Positions 11,040 through 21,179 of a DNA stretch of 64,000 nucleotides are shown piece by piece. Both the position numbers and the translations under genes were made by a program. The notes below the pieces were generated by a model. The model searched no databases. It worked only from the letters and a program-made list of their open reading frames with translations, and had not been told where the DNA came from. The number at the start of each line of letters is the position of its first letter. Positions within the stretch are counted from its first letter, which is position 1. Location: the NCBI GenBank assembly GCA_033398695.1, contig CM065802.1, positions 146,182,096-146,246,095 of the forward strand. Reading direction: 5' to 3'. The DNA comes from Orobanche coerulescens. Taxonomy: Eukaryota > Streptophyta > Magnoliopsida > Lamiales > Orobanchaceae.

Positions 11040-12530
11040 CTATACAAAAGCTGCTTCAGGACTAGAGTCCAAGGAATAGCTAGAAGCCACGAAGTCAGAG
11101 ATGCAGTCCATGTACGATAATCAAGTTTGGAGCTTGATAGTTCCACCTGAGGGTGTTAAAACCATAGGGTGCAAATGGGTCTTCAAAAGGAAAAAGGACA
11201 TGGATGATAATCTGTAAGCCTATAAAGTTATACTAGTGGCAAAAGGTTATAGAAATATTCATGGTGTTGACTATGATGAGACTTTTTCACTAGTAGTCAT
11301 GCTTAAATCAATTAGAATTTTATTTGCCATTGCCGCATACTATGATTATGAAATATGGCAAATGGATGTCAAAGCATTGTTTCTTAATGGGAACTTAATC
11401 GAGGATGTGTACATGACACAACCTGAGGGTTTTGTTCATCTAGAAAATTTTAAAAGGTTTGTAGGCTTCAAGGATCCATTTATGGGTTGAAATAGGCTTC
11501 TCGGAGCTGGAATCTTCGTTTTGATGAAACTGTCAAAGAGTTTGGGTTTATTCAAAATGGAGATGAACCATATCTATATAGGAAGGTTAGTGGGAGCATA
11601 GTTATTTTCTTAGTCTTATATATAGATGATATATTACTCATTAGAAGTGACATACCCACCTTGCAGACAGTCAAGACTTGGTTGGGAAGTTGTTTCTTAA
11701 TGAAGGACTTAGGAGAAGCTGTTTACATTCTTGGGATAAAAATCTATAGAAATAGATCAAAGAGGATAATTGGTCTGAGTCAAAGTGCATATACTAACAA
11801 AATATTGAGGAGGTTCAATATGCAGGACTCCAAGAGAGGACTCTTGCCAATATCACATGGCATTCATCTCACTACGACTCAGAGTCCTTTAACTCCTGAT
11901 GAGTGAGTCTGTATGAGCAAGATTCCATATGCTTCGGCCATTAGATCAATCATGTATGCCGTGATTTGTACTCGACCAGATGTATTGTTTGCCGTAAGCA
12001 TGACAAGTCGATACCAATCAAATCCAGATGAAAGTCACTGGACAACAGCGAAGACCATCCTAAACTACTTAAGAAGAACTAAGGATGCGTTTCTAATTTA
12101 TAGAGTTGTGGAAAACGAGCTGGGTGTAAATGGTTACACCGATGCAAGTTTCGAAACTAATATATACGATCTAAGATCGCAGATAGTTTTGTGTTTTGTC
12201 TAAAACAGAGGTGCTGTGAGTTGGAAATGTTCCAGGTAAAGCACACTCATATATTCTATTACTCAAGTTGAGTACCTGGCAGCATCGGATGCAGTCGAGG
12301 AGAATATGTGGATCCTTTTAGGTCCTATAAGTCTTTACTGCGATAATAATGGTGCTATTGCGCAAGCTAAAGAGTCAAGGACCAATTAGAGATCCAAAAA
12401 CGTACTCACTATATGCAAAGTAGCAAGGAAAGAGAATGTTGCTGATCCACTTACCAAGCCTCTCTCACAAGGAAAGCATGTTGAGCATGCTAGATCGATA
12501 GGACTAAAAGTCATGAATGAATGGTTGTAG
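11040..12530 (+). pseudogene. copia-2 reverse transcriptase and RNase H
   Basis: Motifs in order: VDYDETFS (11267), QMDVKALFLNG (11360), LYIDDILLI (11618; the catalytic pair is kept, with Ile for the usual Val), MKDLGEAVYILGIKIYR (11700), PYASAIRSIMYA (11926) and YTDASFE (12134). After 12200 RNase H is visible only as scattered pieces (the QVEYLAASDA area near 12268; NVADPLTKPLS near 12438). Stops follow positions 11490, 11906 and 12200. Not functional. Confidence 0.87.
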
Positions 12531-12544
12531 TGCGAGTGGGAGAT

Positions 12545-14125
12545 TGTTGGGAATAGTGCCCTAGGACATTCGATATGCCTAGATATGTAATTGTCACATT
12601 TAAATAAATTATTTGATATCATTTATTTCTCGTTGATTATTATAATGTGTGCATGTTTTATATTATAATAATCGAATACTGGTTATTCGCGAAAAATAAG
12701 ATTATTAAAATGTCCGTGGTCCAATCGCGTAGAATGGAGACTCAAGTGATTAATATACTAGTATAAGTTTGATTGATAATCATCAGATGATTATGCGTAT
12801 GGTACGGATCAAACTTATGGGTATTGGTTGGAGAACGCAGTACTGGACAGACCAACATTGAGATAATTGCATGGAAATGTCATAAGTGAATCTCAATATA
12901 ATAGTATGCCAACAAATCCTTGAACCTGAGATTATCATAGAGTCCAACATGATAACTGCTATGCCTTGACGTAATCCAACGTCATCTGAAACATGGTGAT
13001 CATAAAGGTTAGCGATCGGGATTAGTGGGAGTCATGTAGAGGGCAATGAATAATCAAGATGAGGATTTGTCCCTCTATTTAGGGAGAGAGATATCTGCTG
13101 GGCCCCTCGATAAGTAGGACTGAAGGAAATGCATGGCCATGCTCAAATGAAGAGTCATTTGATTAAATTAGTCTACTTAAGATCGAGAAAGCATTTGAAC
13201 ATAATAAGTATGATAATTTCCATGACTTAGTTCAAATATGATATCACGCGTCAAAGGGATTTGACACCTTAAATGGTTTAATGGACGATAAACTTATATT
13301 ATTTGCGTAGTCATAATGTCTTGCTACAGACCGCTTATGGCTTATTATTTAATAAGTATTAAATAATTGCCAACAATATAAGCCTTTTGGGTCACACAGA
13401 CGAGAATTAAAGATAAGCAAGAATAATTAATAGATATAATATTTGATATTACATTTATTAAAGAAATTAAATAATGAGTAATATATAATATAGGATATTA
13501 TATATTATATTATTTAATTATATCAATTGGGAAATATAAATATAATATTAGATATTTATTTATTAGAGAATTAAATAATAATTAATATATATAATATAAG
13601 ATATTATATGTATTGAATTATTTAATTAGTTGAGGGACAACTAAGCAAATACTAGAGTTTGACTCTAAGGTCTAATTAGTATAAATAAAGAGTCTTAGAC
13701 AAGGAGTTGTCTCAAGAGAGAAACAACAAAAATCGATCCCTTCCTCTCCTCATACGGTCGATTTTATTTCTGTCTGGGAATCTCGTTTTGGCCATCTCCA
13801 CCTTCTTCCCTTAGTTAGTTTTGGTCAACAGTACAAATCCTTATAGCAAGGAATTATTTATTATACGATTTATCAACATTATTCATAAGGTTCTAGCAAG
13901 CTATCTTGTACCAATTGTTCGTGTGTGGATCACCGAAAGAGAAAGACGATATTAATCAGCTTCTCGTCCGGGTTACAGATCTGTTCTTCGAATTAAGGTA
14001 ATTCGACGAACTCTTTATAATTCAATTAAATTACTGCATGAAGATCCTCATCTGGGTTTTCGTTAATTATTTTCGCTGCGTTTTGCTCATATTTATTATA
14101 TTAGATTCACGTAAAACCCAATACA
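12545..14125 (+). repeat. 3' LTR of copia-2
   Basis: Starts TGTTGGGAAT after a purine-rich GTGGGAGA. Very AT rich between 13380 and 13640, with TATAAATA at 13680. The right end ACCCAATACA at 14125 is inferred from the TG...CA rule and because minus-strand copia coding begins at once to the right. Confidence 0.65.
13680..13687 (+). promoter_or_regulatory. TATA box of copia-2 LTR
   Basis: TATAAATA followed by AAGAGTCTTAGAC. There is no palindrome array upstream, unlike the SIRE and gypsy LTRs. Confidence 0.55.
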
Positions 14126-14274
14126 AGCTTCATATGTTCGATGCAAGCGACATTATCTTCGGATATGCTTGTGGGCACATCAGTGACAATACTTAGTTCA
14201 TTGTTACCTCGAATATGTGTAATAATAGTCCTCAATCGTATATACTCATGGACCACCTCATGTAGAGTGTTGGG
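14126..14274 (-). pseudogene. Copia RNase H fragment on the minus strand, cut by copia-2
   Basis: Minus-strand translation reads LHEVVHEYIRLRTIITHI and then, after GNNELS, VPTSISEDNVACIEHMKL. It carries the EDN-AC signature of copia RNase H. It ends exactly at the copia-2 LTR border, so copia-2 probably inserted into this older element. The other half is not found on the left side of copia-2, consistent with its 5' truncation. About 50 codons remain. Confidence 0.75.
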
Positions 14275-14340
14275 ATAAATCCTCATGGAGTTTTGATAAA
14301 TGCAGTAAAATACAACATCCTTCCTACAACCAACATCATA

Positions 14341-14514
14341 CAGTTAAACCTCGATAAATGAATGTTCGATAAATGAATAATCTCGCCAAATGAATAACCT
14401 TTTCTGGTCTCAACTCTTTATAACATGTTCAAATTTTCTTTCGATAAATGAATAATTCGCTAAATGAATATTTTTCTCCGGTCCCGATCATATTCATTTA
14501 TCGAGGTTTTACTG
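14341..14514. mobile_element. MITE, Emigrant/pogo-like, 174 bp, with TA target duplication
   Basis: Terminal inverted repeats of about 23 bp (CAGTTAAACCTCGATAAATG on the left, CAGTAAAACCTCGATAAATG read from the right) are flanked by TA at 14339-14340 and 14515-14516. TIRs starting CAGTAAAACCTC and TA duplication are characters of plant pogo-like Tc1/mariner elements such as Lemi1/Emigrant. GATAAATGAATA-like words recur inside (near 14368, 14388, 14439 and 14460) as sub-terminal repeats. There is no coding capacity. Confidence 0.85.
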
Positions 14515-14979
14515 TACATCTTTGATCATACAACATTCAATTTACAGCGTAGTAAAGATCATTTCTACAGCATAAGATCCTATTGGCTACAACAATAATG
14601 ATGTATGATTTTGCTTAGGAAAAGTAAAGTGTAAAATCAATAGGAGTACACTTACTCTTAAATCATTGTGAAACAACCATATTTTATTCACAAAGTATTC
14701 AGGAGTTTGAAGAATATTTAATGGTGATGGAGACAATATTTAATGCGGCCGAAAGACTGTGGATATAGAGCACTCAGTGAAGACCAAAAGAATCTCTGAA
14801 TCATTTCATGCCAAAAAGATGGATTATTTTAATTCAAATATTCACCAAGCCGCCAATCTGAAGTGTCCATATCTCACCAAACGGCCAACGGCTAGAAAAG
14901 TACTGTTCAGGACAGCAACTCACCATCAGCTGTCGAGAAAAGAAGAAAAATCATAAGTCTCATAGGGAGACATTTAAGT
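14515..14979. other. Unassigned stretch right of the MITE
   Basis: AT-rich, with no recognisable gene or repeat. It may be decayed transposon sequence. Confidence 0.4.
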
Positions 14980-15627
14980 CGGAAGCTATTCCAATAGCTC
15001 CTCAGGCAGCTACAGTGGACCCTGAGGTTCCGCCATCTGAACCCATACCTACTACTCCCCTAGCGACTCTAGCAGTCTCTGAGGAAGCACCTACACTGAT
15101 TGTCCAGACAGAAGCCAAGCAGCTGTAGACATCGAAGTTGCTACTATTGTGCCCACAACAGATCATGAGCCATCCGTGACTATGACGTATGAGCAAGTCT
15201 TTATGAAGTTAGAAGGCCGGGGCGAATCGATTACCCCTTCGGAGCCGACAACTGCCTCTCCCTAGAGGGCACCCAACCTTATTGAAGTTCCTCTCCAAAC
15301 GGGGAATCCCACCGTGTGCGGAGCCCTTGTACTCCTCGGGCTCCCACACCTATTGAGGATTCCAACCAGGCATTAGTCCTACCTAATGTTAGGACTCCCT
15401 CCCCGACGGACATGATCAACCCAACTCTCATGCCCGTCGAGATTGAAGCTTCCATTGAGAGCTTCAACACCTGAAAAAGCTACAGGGAAGCTGAGTACGA
15501 TGTTCTATACAATTGGGCCGATTGGGAATAGAAAGAAAAATTTATCCTCGAAGTAACTGATACTGGCAATGTGGAGTTCTTGATCCGTTTTGACGATCCT
15601 TTTTGTCAAGGACCCATTGTCTTGTTC

Positions 15628-15704
<77 letters not shown>

Positions 15705-15753
15705 AAAGGTTGAAAGGAAAAAAGGCCACTCAAGAGGCTGTACGGAGCCCAAG
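14980..15753 (+). pseudogene. Broken Pro/Thr/Glu-rich ORF ending in an Arg-Glu microsatellite
   Basis: Reading from about 14980 gives a Pro/Thr-rich segment (EVPPSEPIPTTPLATLAV, near 15025-15080). Frame changes near 15128 and 15260 lead on to REAEYDVLYNWADWE (about 15490) and VEFLIRFDDPFCQGP (about 15570). The (AG)n run then reads as Arg-Glu repeats and continues into KERLKGKKATQEAV up to the start of an LTR at 15754. This looks like one extra protein of a retroelement, broken by shifts and by the LTR insertion. I do not recognise the family. Confidence 0.4.
15631..15701. repeat. (AG)n microsatellite
   Basis: About 35 uninterrupted AG units inside the broken ORF. Open frames over it on both strands (poly Arg-Glu or poly Ser-Leu) are composition artefacts, except that the upstream frame runs into it. 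Confidence 0.97.
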
Positions 15754-17351
15754 TGTAATATCCGTTATTTTTATATGCGTTAATGTAGTTAACATTATTA
15801 TAATATTAATTAATGCATTTTTCAATCATGTTCATAACATTCATTTATACACATGATTAGTTACATTTCAGTAATTCATGGGATTAGTCAAGCCTAAGCC
15901 ATTCACGTTTATTTCACGTCGATTTCATGTCATGAGAATTAGTACATGTAGTCTTATTTAAGTCATAGTCAATTTATTTCGACGTATCACAAATTCTAGC
16001 CCGAGTCATATTTGTCGGTTTTTTAAGTAGTCATTTATTATTAATAATATTGAATAATAATAATAATGTTATGATAATATCAATAAAATTATGATCATTG
16101 TTACTATTTTTAGCATTTCTAATATCATTATTCTCGATATTACTGTTATTACGAATTGATTATTAACATTAATATAAATTATTACTTTTATCATTATTAT
16201 TATTACTATTACTTTTTATCAATATTATTATTTTCAGTATTATTATTTTTATTATAATTATTATTAATACTATTATTAATAGTCTTAGCCCGAATCATTC
16301 ACGTGGCTGAATAATTCATAGATGGCCCAATAAGTATTTCTCTCCAAGCCTCAGAATTTCCTAATTCAACCAGGATTCTAGAAATCCGACCCTTCCTAAA
16401 TTCCTAGGGCTACAATACATCTCAAACTTAACCTAGGAGTATAAAAACACCTATCTTGACAAATACTCCCAGTTGATTTTCTCCAGCAGTCAACATCAAT
16501 CAACACCTTCAGCAACTTCTTATTCTTAATACATTTAAACGATTTTACTCTAGCAAGGTAAACTCAAATTTCTCTCTTTAATTTCCTGTTATTAAAATCC
16601 TTACAAAGAGTTTAGCCTCAATCGGCCCTAATACGCAAAATCAACCCCCCTCAGAATCAATCCTAAATTCCAACTCAAACCAGAGACATCACAACCGATC
16701 CCAGAATCCCAACCTAAACCATTCTAGATACACATGTTTCAACCCTCATCAGCGACCGATTCGAGCCAGAACCCTAACCCAGTTTGATTTTTATTGCTCG
16801 GCCCGAACTCGCTGCAAGCCGGCGCGAAATTCCCAGTCCTAAACCCACACAAACTTAACCATGTTCAAAAGCGCAATCATCGTGGGACCTACACCTTGAC
16901 CACGAGCTGCCCGCCGAAAACCGCTGCACTATTAAATCGTCCCGCCATCACTTTTGTTGTGGGGCGCGAACTTATCGTTTGTGTGTGATTGACCGATTAT
17001 GTTTGTGTGTGTATGTGAGGTCTCGCGTGTGTGTGTGTGTGTTGTGAGAGAGTTGTGGATGAGAGATAGGATCCAGGAAGTGAGAATCGGGAGGAAAGAA
17101 ATGAGAGTTTCCTGCCGAGAAGAAAGGGTTATATACCCGATATTTTCTAGGGTAAATTCCGTTAGGCCCCTAGAATTTCAGATTCTTCAATCTAACCCCG
17201 TTATGATTTATAATTCTTTCAGATTAACCCCAGCCAATTTCTGATAAATCAAAATCAGACCCTTATTACTTTGACTTTTCAGTTAGTTATGTTTTTAATT
17301 ATATATTTAATTTATATATTCTCTTTTAGTAATGAAATTGTTATTATTCTT
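15754..17351 (+). mobile_element. Probable LTR (LTR-E), interrupted by gypsy-1
   Basis: Starts TGTAATATCCG, like the gypsy LTRs here, immediately after the broken ORF. TATAAAAAC lies at 16440, followed by a pyrimidine-rich leader and a donor-like AAGGTAAACT near 16556. An AT-rich stretch (16030-16280) and a GT-rich stretch (16978-17045) lie inside. There is no palindrome array. The right end is not resolved: sequence may continue after gypsy-1 at 26890 to about 27280, but no matching target duplication of CCAAG was found. Confidence 0.45.
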
Positions 17352-17509
17352 GTATATGTAATACCCGAGATTTCTGTTATGTAATTGGAACTTGCGATAT
17401 TGTAATGATTGTACTTTTGTCTGAATACTATTCTCCGTATTTCATATTCCGATATCGCCGAGCATATAATTTCGTGTATGTGATTTAAAAGGATGAAATT
17501 CTATGCATG

Positions 17510-17796
17510 TAGCGCACGCTACAGGCTAAGGGTAGCGTACGCTAACATGGTTTTATAGCGCACGCTACCGAGTGTAAGTAGCGCACGCTATGCGTGGTCG
17601 ACCGATTGAGACGCGGCGGTAGGTGAGATCTCGCCGGGACCCCCGCCGGATCGTGTCGGATGTACCGGACGGCTTTCGGAAAAGCCGGTCAACGCCTTAG
17701 CGCACGCTACAGAATATGCGTAGCGTACGCTAAGTGCCGAGTACGCTTTAGATCAGAGCGTTAGCGCACGCTACGAACAGGGTGTAGCGCGCGCTA
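17510..17796 (+). repeat. GC-flavour palindrome array, gypsy-1 5' U3
   Basis: Eight copies of TAGCGCACGCTA, TAGCGTACGCTA or TAGCGCGCGCTA, in two groups of four. The last (17785-17796) is 12 bp before the TATA box. The corresponding array in the 3' LTR lies at 24707-24999. Confidence 0.95.
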
Positions 17797-17808
17797 ATAG
17801 CCATTTAT

Positions 17809-17816
17809 TATAAATA
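17809..17816 (+). promoter_or_regulatory. TATA box of gypsy-1 5' LTR
   Basis: TTATTATAAATAGGAC is a strong TATA context; the identical box in the 3' LTR lies at 25010-25017. Confidence 0.75.
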
Positions 17817-18017
17817 GGACAGCATCCTATTCGTGATTTCAGTCCTTTCTTCCCACATAACCCGAACTCTTGCACTTGAAACATAACTCCATTCGTCCTA
17901 AACACTCCATATCAACCTCCTAGTTCGAGATTGAAGATCATATACCATTGGAGATCGGTGTTCAAGCCGTGGGTGTTGGATTGCTTCATTTTCATCCGTG
18001 TTCTTCACTACTTTGAG

Positions 18018-19394
18018 GTAGGTAATTCTTCACCGATGATTATTGAGGTTCCTAAGGAAGTTTTAATCATGTTTGGATAGCAAGTATCTCGTTTTTATCG
18101 GTCATCACATGTTAGAAGGATACTTTTGACGTATCGGTACTAGATGTCGAACGAACCTTTGAACCATCTTATTATAAGGACTCCTAAGCATGTTTAAATC
18201 GATTTATGATCGAGTAATCGGATATTACCCAGTTGATACGTTGTATACGTTGGAATCATGTGTTTTGGAACGTAAGATGATGGAACTTAGATTATTTCTT
18301 GAAGATCGTAGAGGAATTGTGATATCGAGATAACTATCCGTATATTGGTATTTCATAATCATAAATCTTCCAGAAACCTTATTAGCATGATATGCCCGAG
18401 GATAACTTGTAATATCACCATAGGATTCATGAGTTCTTCATCATTCAACCCGGTTTTCGGTTTGCAGTATTCTGCCATGCAAAAGTAGCGCACGCTAACA
18501 TGTGTGAGTTAACGTGCGCTATCGAGGTTCGGTTTTCGCACAAAACGGACGTAACGTACGTTATGAGACAGCCGAGTCAGACTGCCAGTTCGTGGCTAGC
18601 GCACGCTAGTCTTATACGATAGCGTACGCTAACAGTTCAGCTTAGCGCACGTTACGTATAGTACGTAGCGCGCGCTAAGCAATCCAGGCAGCTTGTTTAA
18701 GTTTGAACTTTTCGGCCGTAGGTCGAATTGTTAGGCCATTGTTCAACTCGAGATGATTTGTATATCGTTCCTTTTGTTAGGGTTCAAGCTTGTTACGTTG
18801 ATCGGAGGGGGCGGCCTTCGAGTGCGTCGAGAGCATTGAAGTATATCGTTCTTGCCATCTACGAGGCAAGTATCGTGATATGTTAATATCGGTATTTTTG
18901 GAGTATGCGTATGATTATGCATGTTGTTGAACATGATAGTTACTTCGTTGATTTGTCATGATATTCGTTATATAGTGTTTACATGTTCATGATGATGAAC
19001 ATAATGATTTGGCATAAGTGTATGCATGAGTTGTGTTTGTATACGTTGTGCGATCTATGCTGAGGGCGCTGGATCGAATGTCCACCTCGTGTTGATCCGA
19101 CGAGATCATCTTGGGATCTAGGCTGAGGGCGCTGGATCATTAGACGGGTTATTTCCACCTCGTGTTGGTCCGACGGGATCATCTTGGGATCTATGCTGAG
19201 GGCGCTGGATCATTGGAATACCCATGCTGTATAATGAAATCTTGTGGATTTGCATTGTCGGATTCCGGTAGCGGAAGTCCGTGTGGTGTATCTTGTTATG
19301 TATTACTGATGCATATTCGAATTGTTTAACATGATACTTGTACTAGCATCGTTTTGCTAACCCCTTCGGGGGTGGACATTGTTTTGATGTTCAG
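18018..19394 (+). other. Candidate intron inside gypsy-1 5' LTR
   Basis: Donor TTGAG|GTAGGT lies 209 bp after TATA. Branch-like TTGCTAAC (19355-19362) overlaps the start of the CCCC-TTCG-GGGG hairpin, then TTGTTTTGATGTTCAG ends at 19394, about 35 nt from the branch A. The 3' LTR repeats all parts (25219-26578). Splicing is inferred. Confidence 0.5.
18486..18679 (+). repeat. Second palindrome array of gypsy-1, inside the candidate intron
   Basis: Seven copies mix both flavours: TAGCGCACGCTA, TAACGTGCGCTA, TAACGTACGTTA, TAGCGTACGCTA, TAGCGCACGTTA and TAGCGCGCGCTA. This shows that the GC and AT forms are variants of one motif. The counterpart in the 3' LTR lies at about 25678-25862. Confidence 0.92.
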
Positions 19395-19703
19395 GTAGCC
19401 GAGGAGCGGGAGGCACCACAAGATCGGCAGTGACGATGAGATGGCTCGGTGATGTGGTTGTTGTTATTGTTGTCGAGAGTTGTTTTTCTTGTTTCGCTCA
19501 AGACTCGAGCACGTCTGCTTTGATAATGTCCTTTCGATATGGTTGTATAAATTAACTCTTTGATCGGTTGAATCAAATATGTCTTTAAACTTCGATGTAC
19601 GATTGGTTTATATTTACACACTTCTTAAAATTAGCCTTGTAAATCCTTACCTAAAGGGTTTACGACGCCGTAATTATTCGAATATCTCGGGGTGTTACGA
19701 ATA

Positions 19704-19714
19704 TGGTATCGAGC
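19704..19714 (+). other. Primer binding site of gypsy-1 (tRNA-Met type)
   Basis: TGGTATCGAGC lies four bases after the LTR. It matches TGGTATCAGAGC, the complement of the initiator tRNA-Met 3' end, with one base deleted. Confidence 0.75.
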
Positions 19715-19935
19715 TAAGATTTATGGATATCTTGGCAATGGGTTAGTTGGGTCTGCTTACGTTATTGATTATTGGTCGTTCGTAACATCATCACGAGCCA
19801 AAGATCGCCAATCGGATCGTGGTTGTAAGTTTCCTAATCTCGAATACTATTGTTCTATTAAATTCTGGTCTTGTAAACATTGATGGATGTACTTTTAGAA
19901 CGTTGCCATGGATATTGAGTATTTATGTTTACGGT

Positions 19936-21045
19936 ATGTTGAGGGAGGTCGTGGACGCGGACGCGGTCGTGGACGCGACGTGGAAATGCGAGGCAAGAAG
20001 AATCGGTATCTACTCCCGAGATAGCCGTTAGCCAAACGGATTCCCATTCGAGGACAAGAAGGATCGGCGAATGATGACGCAAATCCTAACATGCCAGAGT
20101 GCTTCAACAGTGGTGGCGCAGATAAACCAGGCCGCTTGTGTCGTTGATCGCATGCAGACAGCGATGGGACAGCAGCACCACGAGGATAACCGGGGTGACA
20201 GATGGCTTGCTGAGGTGGTTAAATTGCACCCGCCAAAATTTGACGGATCTGCTGAGGCACTTGTTTGGGATCACTGGCTCAAGGAGTTGGAGAAAATATT
20301 CGCGGGTCTTAACTGTCCCGAGGACCGGAAGGTTCCCATCGCCCAGTATTTTCTGACTGGGGAGGCCTTTGATTGGTGGGAAGCTGTTCGACCCGAGGAT
20401 CATAATGCGGATTGGACGGAATTCAAACAAATGATGGAAGCACAGTATTGTCCCCATCCAGTAAGAGAGGCGAAGATCCGAGAGTTTTTCTCACCACAGA
20501 GTTCGGAGGCATCTGTGACAGATGTAATTAAAGCTTTTAATCATCAGCTGACTTGTGTGCGACACTTGGTCAGAACGGAGGCAGAAAAGATTTTTTATTT
20601 TGATATGCGGATGAAGCCGGAGATTCAGCAGTACATGTCCGGATTCGAGTGTACTACGTTGCGACAGTATCAAGACAAAGCGCTGGCCTACGACATGAAA
20701 GAGGCGGCGGTAGAGAAATCAACGGAAGCAAAGAAACAGAAGGTGTCGGGAAACTTCACGGAGAATAAAAATAGCGGGCCCCGCCGGGGTCAGTCCTCTT
20801 TTCACTCATCTAGGAGACCCCCGCATCCTAGTCGAGGAGGAAAGAAGTTCCGGACAGCATCAGCAGTTTTGGACGCATCAAAGAAATGTTACAATTGTGG
20901 CCGAGCAGGGCATGTTCGACGTGATTGCCCCGCATCTTCTGTGACTTGTTACGACTGTGGGCAAGAAGGGCACCGTGCGGCCTTCTGTGGAGCCGCTACT
21001 AGATCTTTTGGTACCTGCACTCCACACTGTGTCCTAAGGACATAA
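19936..21045 (+). pseudogene. gypsy-1 gag
   Basis: The likely start is ATG 19936 (MLR), followed by a Gly-Arg-rich run GRGRGRGRGRD after a one-base deletion; another shift follows. From 20071 the frame is open for 324 codons. The gag core (WLAEVVKLHPPKFDGSAEAL, KVPIAQYFL, FDWWEAVRP) is clear. Two CX2CX4HX4C zinc knuckles, CYNCGRAGHVRRDC (20887) and CYDCGQEGHRAAFC (20947), end the protein. Gag forms the cytoplasmic particle and packages RNA. It closely resembles the gag of gypsy-2, including the RG-rich start. Confidence 0.9.
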
Positions 21046-21179
21046 GTGTGAACCAGACACGCAGAGTGGATTCCAGCAGCAGAACGCTGGGAAGAGAGAG
21101 ACATCCAAAGGCCGGGTCCGTTCCTCCGCGCTGCATTTGAAATGAGGAGATCTCGACGACTGCAACACCGCCGTTGCAT

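Larger units (their letters stand above)
8901..14125 (+). mobile_element. Decayed copia element (copia-2), 5' truncated, with 3' LTR
   Basis: Gag, zinc knuckle, protease, integrase, reverse transcriptase and RNase H follow in copia order, all on the plus strand and broken by many stops and shifts. The LTR begins TGTTGGGAATAGTGCC right after GTGGGAGAT. No 5' LTR, primer site or gag N-terminus is found, and no target duplication can be checked. LTR start and gag type suggest the Tork/Angela side of copia, but the lineage is uncertain. The right end (ACCCAATACA, 14125) is set by the junction with an older minus-strand copia fragment. Confidence 0.8.
17357..19699 (+). repeat. gypsy-1 5' LTR
   Basis: Starts TGTAATACCCGAG and ends GGTGTTACG; the last base is G where the 3' LTR has A. 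It contains the main palindrome array, TATA, a candidate intron, a second array, GATC-type hairpin repeats (units starting 19052, 19115 and 19188) and the ACCCC-TTCG-GGGGT hairpin (19360-19373). Confidence 0.92.

Noticed and set aside
15505..15856. Open frames on both strands through the AG run
   Set aside because: The minus-strand Ser-Leu frame and alternative plus frames are simple-repeat artefacts.
18743..20107. Minus-strand frames in gypsy-1 LTR and gag leader (also 25915-26759)
   Set aside because: They recur only because the LTR is duplicated, and they overlap hairpin repeats or the RG-rich gag start; no protein features.
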